Below are positions 54,376-64,000 of a DNA stretch of 64,000 nucleotides, in pieces. Location: NCBI GenBank assembly GCA_009760885.1, contig CM019692.1:49133430-49197429 (forward strand), given 5' to 3'. The notes beneath the pieces are model-generated. The model was not told the DNA's origin, did no database searches, and saw only the letters and a program-made list of their open reading frames with translations. Origin of the DNA: Achatina immaculata. Its lineage: Eukaryota; Mollusca; Gastropoda; Stylommatophora; Achatinidae. A program made the translations under genes and the position numbers. Position 1 is the first letter of the stretch, and each line of letters starts with the position of its first letter.

Positions 54376-55215
54376 GTAGTGACTTGTTCCTCTCTAATTA
54401 GATGACTCAAGTAGTGACTTGTTCCTCTCTAATTAGATGACTCAAGTAGTCTTCTTCTTCTTATTCATTCACATTGTCTGTCTATATCTGCAGTCCTGTC
54501 TCTTGGATAAATTTCACTGTTTTTTGTAATTGATGTATGGAACCGTAGAGCTTATCTTCTTTAGTGGTTTCACTGGGCCAGTAATTATTTCTCAGTGTCT
54601 CATAGTTGGTGCAGTTCTGGAGGATATGTTCCACAGTTTGGGGCACCTGGGCATATGTACATAGATTAGTAGTACCAACCTTAAACTTTGTATACACTCA
54701 AGTAGTGAATTGTTCCTGTCTATTTAGATGACAAGTAGTCACTCGTTCTTCTCTATTTAGATGACAAGTAGTGACTCGTTCCTCTCTATTTAGATGACAA
54801 GTAGTGACTTGGTCCTCTCTATTTAGATGACAAGTAGTGACTTGTTCCTCTCTATTTAGATGACAAGTAGTGACTTGTTCCTCTCTGACAAGTAGTCACT
54901 TGTTCCTCTCTATTTAGATGACAAGTAGTCACTTGTTCCTCTCTATTTAGATGACAAGTACTGACTTGTTCCTCTCTATTTAGATGACAAGTAATGACTT
55001 GTTCCTCTCTATTTAGATGACAAGTAGTGACTTGTTCCTCTCTATTTAGATGACAAGTAATGACTTGTTCCTCTCTATTTAGATGACAAGTAGTGACTTG
55101 TTCCTCTCTATTTAGATGACAAGTAGTTACTTGTTCCTCTCCATTTAGATGACAAGTAGTCACTTGTTCTTCTCTATTTAGATGACAAGTAGTGACTTGT
55201 TCCCCTCTATTTAGT
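54376..55215. repeat. 33-bp minisatellite interrupted by a LINE fragment
   Basis: About 17 units with ACAAGTAGTGACTTGTTCCT and CTCTATTTAGATG. Translated on the minus strand it gives an 11-residue repeat (REEQVTTCHLN) because 33 is a multiple of three. The array continues on both sides of the insertion at 54451-54695. Confidence 0.9.
54451..54695 (-). mobile_element. 5'-truncated LINE with AAG tail inside the minisatellite
   Basis: A 245-bp insertion flanked by ACTCAAGTAGT at 54440-54450 and 54696-54706. On the minus strand it encodes the LINE C-terminus (VPQTVEHILQNCTNYETLRN, then LYGSIHQLQKTVKFIQETGL), has a short end GACAGACAATGTGAATGAAT, and closes with AAGAAGAAGAAG. The 3' end resembles that of element X, so this LINE is the candidate source of its enzyme. 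Confidence 0.88.
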
Positions 55216-56525
55216 AGCCCCAAAAGTCCTCATCATGCTCAGACTTAAAATCGTTCCATTCAGTCATTCTTGAACCTCTCTCTCTCTCTGCTTCTCATTT
55301 TGTCCATCTTGCATGGCGATGACTTCTTATGTGTTCTTGTCTTGATAGTTTAATTAATAAAGCACCGCACCTCTCTCTCTCTCTCTCTCTGTCTTCTTTA
55401 CTCCATCTTGGGCATAGGCTATTAACAAAGGCTCTCCATTTTTTTCTGTCCTAGGCTGTTTCTTCTATCCATCTGCAGGATTAGCTGATCTTTTTTTTTT
55501 CAAGATTCCTTTGTCAGGTGTTTCTAAGTCTTCCTTGTTTCCTCTTTCCCCATGGATCCCAGAACACCAGCTCATGGCTGAAGCATGTCAGTATTCTCTG
55601 TCAATTCTATGTGACACACAACACTGCTTATATGTATAAACTAGCAACAGAGTGCTGTCTGTTCATAATGGTCACTAAAAAGTGATAACCATCTGTAGGT
55701 AGCAGAAAAGATATTGCTTGATTCATTTTTTTTTCACAAAAGTACAACAGGGTGTAAATCACAATATACAAACATATGATGAAACTAACAGTTCAGAACA
55801 AGTCTGATTTCATTCCCGATCTAATTTAACTGAATATATCTACTAAATCTAATCTAATCTAAATGATTATATCTACTATATCTAATCTGAACTGATTATA
55901 TCTACTATATCAGCTGTGGTTTTATACAACATGAACCAAACAATCAAACTACTCCAAGACTAAAGATATGATCAACATGTGCAGAGAAAACAGTGCAGAA
56001 ACACAGAAAGAAAGATAAAGCCAGGAATTTCAATGTGATGAATGAAGAAATTCTACTTTTAAATAACTGCTGTGAAATCAAACAACCTCACACTTTTCAA
56101 GCAAATTTTTGTATATACCAAGGAATTTTATAACTATGCTCTTAAAGTGAGAAATTTTCTTAAACCTGAGAACTTGTGAGACAAGCTTGTTGCATATGCT
56201 GTAGTGATTTTCATTACCTGCCTAATAAGGATTCTTTGCAGAGTATATCATAATGAATAAATATCAGTTCCTACTCTATTAATCTGTGCAATTTCTCTAT
56301 TCACAACAGCCTCTTTTGTAAAGTACTGCATGGTAGGAAGACTAGGTCTTTGCTTACACTACTTCACTAGCTCTGAGGACAGTCATTTCTGCCATCTCCA
56401 ATCCTTCTCATTGGGAATCACAGACACAGGCATGAGTTTTCTTCTTTCTATTTGTTTTTTTTTTGTTGACAATTTCTATTATTTTGACAAGATTCTAAAG
56501 CATTTCATAGCAAACTTCTACTAGG
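55216..56525. other. IAP intron with LINE 3' remnant and small repeats
   Basis: 55385-55600 looks like the 3' end of an antisense LINE with a CTCTCT tail (TCTTTACTCCATCTTGGGCA). 55828-55915 holds three copies of a roughly 28-bp AT-rich unit (GATTATATCTACTATATC). Nothing else recognised. Confidence 0.4.
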
Positions 56526-56529
56526 ATCA

Positions 56530-57005
56530 ATGACTTTCATCATCACTGCATGTCACTCCCATGGAAGTACAGACCACAGATAAACTTTCTCCAGTCATTC
56601 CTGTTCTTGGATTTGTTCTCCACTTCCCTCCATATGAATCTCTTGTCTCTGAGTACTCCAAAGTAATTCTGAGTATTCCCTGATTTCTTGTTTCCCTGGG
56701 GTCTCCATGCTGATGCCTGTCTTATTATGCTGGCATCTGGTTTTATAAGTATGCAGCCAGTTCACCTCCATTTTCTAGACACGATTTGCAGGTTCATAGG
56801 CTCTTGTCCTAATCATTCCCAGATCTCCTCATTCCTGGTCTTGTCCTGCCATGTGATGTTTGAAATCCTTCTCAGACAGTATTTCATGAATGTTTGTATC
56901 TTTAGTTGCACTATCTTAGTCATCACCTATGTCTCTAAACCATGTAGTAAGACAGTCTCTAACCTGGTTTTCTTCTTCATGTTTCTGTAACTAACACTAC
57001 AATAA
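56530..57005 (-). mobile_element. Non-LTR retrotransposon fragment, family C 3' end
   Basis: Order and sequence match 914-1400 and 23997-24400 (ACCACAGATAAA, TTCCCTGGGGTCTCCATGC, CATGAATGTTTGTATC). It begins with CATCATCAC at the tail. Diverged and non-coding. Confidence 0.7.
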
Positions 57006-57009
57006 TTTT

Positions 57010-57515
57010 TTTTTCCCAGGTGAACAGGTTGTTGGCCTACTCCCCCCCCCCCAACCCCTTGGTGCCTCTTATGACATGCATGGAAGATGGCAGTGGTCAT
57101 ATTTTTTTATCCCCAAACTTACATCTGGGCCCCAGTGATACATGGACAAGATTCTAAAGCAAATCCTAGCAAACTTCTGCTAATTTACTTTTTGCTAATC
57201 CAAAAACAAAACAAGGTCCTCAATCTATTCAAGCTCCTTTTTTCTCTATACTGATTCCACCACCCCTGAAGTATGAATGCAGTTACAGCAAAAACAATTG
57301 CTATAGTACACAAAACACATAGCTTCCAGTGTGCACCAGTGCTAAACATAGACAAATGGTGACAGACACTACAGTGCTAAACCAGTGATAGAAAAACAAT
57401 AACCAACACTGTACAGACAGGACAACCACTACAAATCACTGTAAGAGTCACCATTCTATTTTGTTTTTCTTTTTTCTTTTTAAGGAATAAATTATATCTA
57501 GTGAGTATATAAAAC
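57010..57515. other. IAP intron
   Basis: 57040-57140 is a repeat shared in reverse with 49225-49310. Otherwise nothing recognised. Confidence 0.35.
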
Positions 57516-57520
57516 CCTAC

Positions 57521-57618
57521 CTGATGTTACATCATCAACAAAACTGTTTTCAAAAATATAATCCACATCGTTTGAAAATGAAGAGTTACAATTACAAGAT
57601 CTTTTCTGCTTCCTGTTA
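57521..57618 (-). CDS. IAP: IAP linker exon before the UBA
   Basis: A 98-nt exon from a TTTTTGCAG acceptor (entry phase 2) to an ATCAG|GTAGGG donor (exit phase 1). It encodes NRKQKRSCNCNSSFSNDVDY then IFENSFVDDVTS, a polar linker with no named domain. The entry phase fits the donor at 58108 and the exit phase fits the UBA exons of both cassettes. Inclusion is inferred from phase and signals only. Confidence 0.6.
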
Positions 57619-57624
57619 CTGCAA

Positions 57625-58105
57625 AAATGTGCTCTATGGCATTTACACGAGTGCTTGATATGACAGGAAGCCATGTTTGATTCCAGCAGCAAGAAGCCTG
57701 ACTGATGAACGATTTACAAACTCCTTGAACTGTCCAGAACACCTTTAACATGGTACCTGGACATTATGACCTGTCCTGGTTGTTTCAAAAAATGTTTGGC
57801 TGATGCACATTAAAGTTTACTTGATTTTCCTAACTGGTGAACATAGTTCATGACTTCCTTTGCTTCCAGTCAGTGAGTATAGTTCATGAAACTGACTTTA
57901 TATCTTCACAGTTGGTTTATAACTGATGCTCTCTTTCATGAAAACTCATTAGCAAACTAAGTTAGAGCAGACTAAATAGTGAAAATGTGAATACAATGAT
58001 CAACAGTCTTATTTACTATTTTTCGCTGATCTACAAATTGTGACAACTTCAAAAAACAACATAGTTTCCCTATCTTTTGTGTTGCCTACGGTGCATACAT
58101 GCCTT
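57625..58105. other. IAP intron, non-coding
   Basis: Nothing recognised. Confidence 0.3.
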
Positions 58106-58107
58106 AC

Positions 58108-58169
58108 ATACCCTGCGGCCTTGCCATCTGTTTCAATTCTGTCTCTTCTAGTGATGCTGTCTGATATTC
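58108..58169 (-). CDS. IAP: Small IAP linker exon after the second BIR
   Basis: A 62-nt exon with a strong acceptor (TTTTTTTCTTTAG, entry phase 0) and a GGGTAT|GTAAGG donor (exit phase 2). It encodes EYQTASLEETELKQMARPQG, open in the required frame. A nearer donor (GCAGG|GTATGT) exists but would leave phase 1 and break the join to the next exon. A short exon called by phase, so moderately supported. Confidence 0.6.
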
Positions 58170-58174
58170 CTAAA

Positions 58175-58521
58175 GAAAAAAATAATGATACAGTGAATTT
58201 TCATGTAAAAAAGAAAGTGAAGAAAAGATTTTAAAAAAAACAGTATCACAAGTCTCTGTTGTACATCTTTCCAACCAACTGAAAAATACTCTATACCATT
58301 CATACTCATATTTTTTTATTTGACTGTCTTAATCAACATCTTATGCCATCTCCACACTGAATGTTAAACTACAGCTGATATTCAGCTCTAATGTCTTCCA
58401 CCTCAAGAGGAATGCCAGAAGACGGGTGACAAGAACACTTCTTCACACACCAACCACATTTTCTGTCAGGGTTAGCTCCCTTAAATACTTGGATCTCAAT
58501 AGACATACAAGGCAAGAATGT
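58175..58521. other. IAP intron, non-coding
   Basis: Nothing recognised. Confidence 0.3.
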
Positions 58522-58533
58522 GTTTACCTTGTT

Positions 58534-60062
58534 CTTCTTCTTCTTCTTCTTCGTTCACTTCTACCACCAAGACCGTTCTGTGATCCTACTCAATTTACGC
58601 CTGTGGTCCTCGTTAAGTCCTGTGGTCCCCAGTGTGGTCCCTGAAAGGACCACATGAGATCCCCGATAGGACCACAAAAGATTCAGAGTATCGCAGGGCT
58701 TGAGCCTGTATTCTTGGTGGGTCTCAGAAGGGGGATTGCGTGACACCGTGGTTTTTGTTGCACCAGTTTAGTCTAGAGTTGGACGTTCTCACCGGAAGAC
58801 CTCGACGTGTTTTGGATATCAGTTTATCCCCGCTGGGTGAGAGATGGTAGTCCACCCAGGCCAGAGTTGGACTTTCTCACCAGAAAACCTCGATGTGTTT
58901 TGAGATACCTGTGTATCACCGCCGGGTGAGAGGTGGCTGCCCATCCAGTCTAGTGTTGGACTTTCTCACTGGAAAATCTCGGCATGATTAGGATTACGCA
59001 TACATCCCGCCGGGTGAGAGGTGGTTGCCTATCTAGACTGCCTTGGTCCAGTGTCTCCGACTTCAGCATTTTGTGGTTGTGGCCGCTACCCTTCCTAGTT
59101 GTGACTAGGATGGAGCTTTTGTCCAGGAGGATGAATCCTCGCCACTAGTGATTTCCACCCCTGGGTTGAGCCGGCTTAGGCATATTACCCCAGTATGGAC
59201 GTGTTTGGGACGTGACTGACCTCTAGAGCAGAGGTACTGTGACATGCGTAGCCTTCAAGTTTCACCCCTGGTGTGAGGTGGTTTATGCATATTTCACCAG
59301 TATGGGTGTATGTCGGGCATGACCGACCTCTAGAGCCTAGCCTTCAAGTTTCACCCCTGGTGTATGCAGGTTTAGGCATATTTCACCAGTGTAGGTGTAT
59401 TTCGGATGTGGCCGGTCTCTACAGCAGACGTGCCGTGGTATGTGTAGCTCTCGCAGCGATACTACTGGACATACCGATTAAACTTCACTTTTTCCTTTCC
59501 TTCACCTTTTCACATCAGCGCCGCACAGCAACCCTTACTTCTTTTCCGCAGTTTCTTCCTTCACCGGGAGGAGCTTTACTCCACGTGTGGCATCCAAAGA
59601 GTCTCACCAGCAGTGTCTTAACCTCTGGGTTAAGCTGGTTCAGGCATTTCACCCGATATGAGTACACTTAGGACGTGGCTGACCTCAAGACCAGAGGTGC
59701 CGTGATTTGACTGTTTGCTTCGCTTTATCCTTTCTACCACCTTTTCCGCAGTGGTGCCACGTGGCAAACCCATTTGCACCTTTCTTCATTAGCCGGGAGG
59801 AGCACCGCTCCACGCATGGCAGCTGAAGAATCTCGCCACCTGCGGTAGATGAGCTACCAAACGTGCCTCTCATCTATCCTAAGTGTCTAGTTTTCAGGCT
59901 CCAGATATTCACCTTTGCTCCTTCTCCTGTCAGTGTTTAAACAGTTCTGCCACGAGAAGGCCAGGAGCTGGACTTGACTGCCAGAAGGTATTTGAGACAC
60001 ACGCCACTGGAGCGGAGAGCGAATTTTCCACCCCACCCCCGGCAATAACAGTCCTTAGAACC
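58534..60062 (-). mobile_element. Element X, full-length non-coding retroposon, copy 2
   Basis: A 1529-bp insertion flanked by GTTTACCTTGTT (58522-58533) and GTTTACCCTGTT (60063-60074, one mismatch). On the minus strand it starts GGTTCTAAGGACTGTTAT like copy 1 and ends in a longer GAACGAAGAAGAAGAAGAAG tail. Same modular interior as copy 1. Sits in the IAP intron, in gene sense. Confidence 0.88.
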
Positions 60063-60319
60063 GTTTACCCTGTTGATTGTCAGCAGAAGGTGAGCTAACC
60101 TGACCGAATGCAATGAATACCTCTAGGAAAGATGGGCACAGAAAAAAAAAAAAGAAGGCATTCTGGTGAGGAGCTGCAGAAGACAAGGTGAACAACATGC
60201 AATAAAGTTGTATTTAGTAGCGACTGCTTAGTTGGAGCACCAGGCTAGCTGCACAGTGGTGGATTAACCACAACATAGACCCCTAGGTTAAACTTAAAGT
60301 TCATAAAACAATAATCCAT

Positions 60320-60655
60320 ATCTGTGGAGGTTATTTTCTTTTCCTTGATGCCAAGTCCCCTTCCCTTCCTTTTGTGGAGGTTATTTTCTGTCTGACGCCA
60401 AGTCCCCTTCCCTTCTTTTTGTGGAGGTTATTTTCTCCTTGAGGCCAAGTCCCCTTCCCTTCCTATTGCACAGGTTATTTTCTGTCTGACACCAAGTCCC
60501 CTTCCCTTCTTTTTGTGGAGGTTATTTTCTCTCTGACGCCAAGTCCCCTTCCCTTCTTTTTGTGGAGGTTATTTTCTCCCTGAGGCCAAGCCCCCTTCCC
60601 TTCCTACTGCACAGGTTGTTTTCTGTCTGAGGCCAAGTTCCCTTCCCTTCCAAGC
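60320..60655 (+). repeat. 47-bp minisatellite, array I
   Basis: About seven units with GTGGAGGTTATTTTCT, CTGACGCC or TTGATGCC, and AAGTCCCCTTCCCTTC. The same unit forms array II at 61340-61755 in reverse orientation. Confidence 0.9.
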
Positions 60656-60905
60656 TCCTGGGCTTAAGCCTGATCAGATTTAACGAATAATCTGCTACTA
60701 GCTGCAGACTGTGAGAAGCTGGGAGAATTTGTTGCCACCCTGCCTGACGTCACAAGGAGCATTTAGCGGTGACTGCTTAGTTGACTATTGTCCAGGAATA
60801 CAGATGACCTAAGTAACTGAAGCTAAATGAAAAAAAAATCCAGCAAGATACATATGAATATTTGGTTGTAAAATTTGGCCCAAAAAAACAGGATGTTTAG
60901 GTAGC
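60656..60905. other. IAP intron with repeat shared with 49875-50080
   Basis: 60694-60800 (GCTGCAGACTGTGAGAAGC, AATTTGTTGCCACCCTGCC) is a diverged copy of 49985-50075. Confidence 0.45.
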
Positions 60906-60911
60906 CTTTAC

Positions 60912-61081
60912 CGTCAGATTTGTGTCATTCAGAACTCCATCAATAAACGCTTGTCCTTTTGACTGCTTGACATAAGGACATTTTGGAAACCAGCGGGCAT
61001 GTTCCCTCCAGGGGTCATCATCCTGTTCCCAGTTACGCAAGCCTCCATCACAAAAGAAGCACTTCACACTGTCACCATGTC
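60912..61081 (-). CDS. IAP: IAP exon completing the second BIR domain
   Basis: A 170-nt exon from a TTTCTAATAG acceptor (entry phase 1) to a CTGACG|GTAAAG donor (exit phase 0). It encodes [20 protein letters not shown], then [20 protein letters not shown], then [17 protein letters not shown]. The zinc ligands CxxC...H...C (VKCFFC, EH, PKC) and the GLRNWExxDDPWxEHA motif are textbook BIR and are closest to the type II BIR that binds caspases or IBM motifs. The exon is flanked on both sides by inverted copies of one minisatellite. Confidence 0.95.
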
Positions 61082-61339
61082 CTATTAGAAACAGAAACAG
61101 AGTTTTGGCTGGAGAAATTTGCCAGTTAACTGAAATGCTTTCTCTCCAAATCAGAGATTCTGGCCACTGATTGCTTGAAATAAGTTTAGCTCTTTCATTT
61201 TAAAACAATACTGGCAGTGTTGGTATATCTTGCACAAATAAGCGAATCAATGCTCAGAGACATATTCAGGCAGTCAAAATAAAATGAGGTGTACCAATCC
61301 TTTTTATTTTTTTATAAAATAAAAAAATTTATAAAATAA

Positions 61340-61755
61340 AAAAATAACCTCCACAAAAGGAAAGGGGACTTGGTATCAATGAGAAAATAACCTCCACAAA
61401 AGGAAGGGAAGAGGACTTGGCATCAAGGAGAAAACCTCCACAAAAGGAAGGGAAGGGGACATGGCATCAAGGAGAAAATAACCTCCACAAATGGAAGAGA
61501 AGGGGACTTGGCATCAAGGAGAAAATAACCTCCACAAAAGGAAGAGAAGGGGACTTGGCATCAAGAAGAAAATAACCCCCACAAAAGGAAGAGGACTTGG
61601 TATCAAGGAGAAAATAACCTCCACAAAAGGAAGGGAAGGGGACTTGGCATCAAGGAGAAAATAACATCCACAAAAGGAAGGGAAGGGGACTTGGCATCAA
61701 GGAGAAAATAACATCCACAAAAGGAAGGGAAGGGGACTTGGCATCAAGGAGAAAA
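61340..61755 (-). repeat. 47-bp minisatellite, array II (inverted relative to array I)
   Basis: About nine units with AACCTCCACAAAAGGAAGGG and GACTTGGCATCAAGGAGAAA, the reverse complement of array I. Units are very alike, so it is young or homogenised. Confidence 0.9.
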
Positions 61756-61789
61756 TTTTTAAAAAAGAAAAAATAAAAGGCTATAAATA

Positions 61790-62195
61790 AACAAAAGAAT
61801 CAGACAAGATATTAGACTCTTTTGCAAATAAATGCCTCAGGAAAATATTTGGCATCAAGTGGAACAAATTCAAGAACAATGCAGAGATAAGACAGATGAG
61901 CAAATAACAACCTGTCTCAAGGGTGATCAGAAAAAGAAGACGGACAAATGTAGGCCATGTGATGAGAAGAAACAATCAGAGAATACTAAAACAAGCTATC
62001 ACGTGGAGCACAACAGGCCGAAGAAAAAGAGGTCGACCACGTGAAACTCTAAAGAGGACATTGTTAATAGAAGTCAGTTTAGTGGGCATAACATCCCTTG
62101 ATCAGGTTGAAAACTTGCCGAAAACAGGAAAACTTGACAAACAACTATGTGAGCCCTATGTGATGTTTAACAGCATGGGAAGGATGTAAGATGTA
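61790..62195 (+). mobile_element. Non-LTR retrotransposon fragment, family B 3' end
   Basis: Matches 17800-18190 and 37730-38090 (ATTAGACTCTTTTG, CAATGCAGAGATAAGACAGA, CATGGGAAGGATGTAAG at the end). No RT active site. Confidence 0.75.
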
Positions 62196-62199
62196 AGAC

Positions 62200-62964
62200 C
62201 AATCCTTAGTTTTAAATTATATAGCAACTTCCTTCCAGTTTTTTTTTCTACTAAAATTTCTGATCAAAATTTGTTCTGACAGAGCATGGAAAATAATTCA
62301 GGAATGGAAGACTTTATGAAATAAAACATACAAAATGAATGACAACTGTATTAAACTTTTTTTTTCCCCCTACTGTCATTTTGAACACTTTCTCTTCTAT
62401 TTGTTCCTAAAAATATGTTTAATAGCTATCTTTTTTCACTGAATTTTCTGAAACCTATAGAAGGTAAATTTTCTCCAATATGTGCCAGTTTGTCAACTTT
62501 TCCATTCTCAAGAACTCTGCAGTGTAAAAGTATCCTCTACATCATTGGATCTTAAAAAATATATCTGATGAATTTACTTAAAATCATTTTTTTTTCTTTC
62601 GCTTTATTTTCTATTTCTTTTTTTTTTCATGTTTTTTAGCTATTTTTAAAAAAAAAAACTATAATTTTAACTATTGTAAATGTTATCTTTTTATCACTGA
62701 ATGGCCAAATGGATGGGAAGATAATTCTCTCATAGAGATGACACACAATTGTAGTATGTAAGCCATTGATGCTCTGGATTCTAACTTATCTCCAGAGAAG
62801 TTTTCTAGTAAGCAGGTTCTTGTCTTGTGACACAGCTGCTTCTTATGTTCATTCTCAGTAATAAAGAAAGCTCTGGTAATTTTTTTCCTTCCTTCCATAA
62901 GAAATGATGCCCATGCTACAAGATCTTCACTGCATCTTTGATTACCAGGAACTTTATGCTACTT
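62200..62964. other. IAP intron, non-coding
   Basis: AT-rich with T-runs. Nothing recognised. Confidence 0.3.
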
Positions 62965-62975
62965 GAAGATATTCT

Positions 62976-63201
62976 TCTACTTCTTCTTCTTCGTTCACTT
63001 CTACCATCAAGATCGCCCCATGATCCTGGTGAATTTACTCCTGTGGTCCCCCTGTGGTCCCTGAGAGGCCCACAAGAGATCCCTGAGAGGATCACAAGAG
63101 GTTCAGAGTATTGCGTGGCTTGGGCCTGAATTCTTGGTGGGTTGCAGAAGCGGGACTGTGTGACACAGTGGTTTTCGTTGCATCAGTTTAATCTAGAGTT
63201 G
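62976..63201 (-). mobile_element. Element X, 5'-truncated copy
   Basis: A 226-bp insertion containing only the 3' end of element X, with a GAACGAAGAAGAAG tail. Flanked by GAAGATATTCT at 62965-62975 and 63202-63212. 5' truncation with a target duplication is typical of target-primed reverse transcription. Confidence 0.9.
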
Positions 63202-63386
63202 GAAGATATTCTGATTACCATGTCCTCACAAAGATTCTGATGAAATCAGGGAAGGGGTGGTATGAAATATTATTATGCCAAGAGTGAGTTTAAACTACAA
63301 ATAGACTTGGAATCTCTTACACATTAAAAAAAAAATGCAGAAAACTGAAATCTTTCATGCATTCTGATATATGAAACAATACGTAC

Positions 63387-64000
63387 CAACATAAAAGAAT
63401 CCTGCTTTAGCTAACTCCTGTGGTTTCGGATTCCGACTCATATTCCAACCACGAAAAGAACTCAGGCGACTTGGTTCTGACCTGAATTTCATATGCTTAG
63501 GTCTAGGTAGAGTGATGGCTGACAATGACTCCACTACAAAACTGCACTGAGGAAAGTGCTTGCGGTGTTCCTCTAAAGGTGAATCATCATCATTCCAATT
63601 TCTCAAGATTCCATTGCAAAAGGCGCACTGCACTCGATCTGGAGGGCCAATATAAATGAAGCCAGCCTGAGCAAACTCTCTTGCTGTTGCCCCTCTTATT
63701 CCGCTCCATCCTGTAAATGTTCGAAGTCTTGCCTCCTCAGATTCCTGAAACTCCATGTGATCAAAACCTGGACTGGAATTTTGTCGATTAGCAATAGTTT
63801 CTGAGTTATTTCCAGACCGAGGGTCAGCCGCATATGACTGTGCTCTGTTAAAAAGTGGCCTTGAATTTGTCTGAAACATGACATCACAGGAGTCCGATGT
63901 ACTACTTCTCCTAGGTGATGGCATGCCTGTTCCATTACCATTGCGTCTCGAAGCACTGGACCTTCTATCTGACGCTGGTGAATGTTGACTATCTATTGAA
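63387..64000 (-). CDS. IAP: IAP exon with the first BIR domain and start of the second (partial at window edge)
   Basis: Open from the window edge (no start called) to a GTTG|GTACGT donor at 63387 in phase 1. Counting from the Met at 63924, residues 1-60 are a serine-rich, low-complexity region. Residues about 64-130 are a complete BIR: ARLRTFTGW, AQAGFIYIGPPDRVQCAFC, then HRKHFPQCSF, with zinc ligands Cys100, Cys103, His120 and Cys127. Residues 152-180 (SRLSSFRGWNMS, LAKAGFFYVG) start a second BIR, finished by the next exon. The protein family inhibits caspases and ubiquitinates signalling proteins. The true N-terminus, and any further BIR, lies outside the window. Confidence 0.95.

Noticed and set aside
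54852..55223. Minus-strand frame with an 11-residue repeat
   Set aside because: Explained by a 33-bp minisatellite in an IAP intron. No codon-position constraint is visible between units.
60320..61755. A CRISPR-like or other spacer array
   Set aside because: The units are contiguous tandem copies without unique spacers, and the context is a eukaryotic intron.

Overview
The window looks like a molluscan, most likely gastropod, nuclear genome segment. It has AT-rich introns, many decayed non-LTR retrotransposon fragments, tRNA-derived SINEs, minisatellites, and an embedded 18S rRNA 5' fragment whose sequence resembles gastropod 18S. All host exons I can support are on the minus strand. Every splice junction here was read by eye from GT/AG signals and phase. 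No transcript data were available.

Host genes, in minus-strand order from high to low coordinate. (1) An inhibitor-of-apoptosis (IAP/BIRC) gene enters from beyond 64000. The exon at 63387 to the window edge holds a complete BIR and the start of a second. The second BIR is completed at 60912-61081. Two linker exons follow (58108-58169, 57521-57618), then a UBA exon (53700-53825), a second linker exon (52153-52293), and two identical terminal RING exons (47373-47569 and 45898-46094) made by a recent 1.47-kb tandem duplication. (2) A REEP5/6-type (TB2/DP1/HVA22) gene has seven exons between 38296 and 25439. Their phases join to one 325-residue frame carrying two consecutive TB2/DP1 domains. (3) A second UBA-linker-RING exon set lies at 23620-18526, with no BIR exons of its own in the window. 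It is either an alternative 3' end of the IAP gene, with REEP inside the intron, or the tail of a duplicated IAP. (4) The first coding exon of a BTB/POZ protein is at 65-306.

Mobile DNA fills most of the rest. At least five lineages of reverse-transcriptase fragment, plus separate RNase H-bearing fragments, occur on both strands. All are broken by stops, frameshifts or truncation. tRNA-headed SINEs include two with clear target-site duplications (TSDs), one inserted into a LINE. A 1.5-kb non-coding retroposon, called element X here, has two full-length copies (3037-4513, 58534-60062) and one short 5'-truncated copy (62976-63201), each with TSDs and a GAAGAAG tail. There is also a hAT-like MITE and two foldback hairpins.

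The most unusual item is 50133-52014. A single insertion flanked by a 12-13-bp duplication joins about 475 bp of probable rRNA 5' external transcribed spacer and about 210 bp of 18S rRNA to the 3' 1.19 kb of element X. It is best explained by template switching from element X RNA to pre-rRNA during target-primed reverse transcription. Other points of interest are the last 39 bp of the RING coding sequence expanded into a downstream tandem array, and inverted arrays of one 47-bp minisatellite placed almost symmetrically around the second BIR exon.
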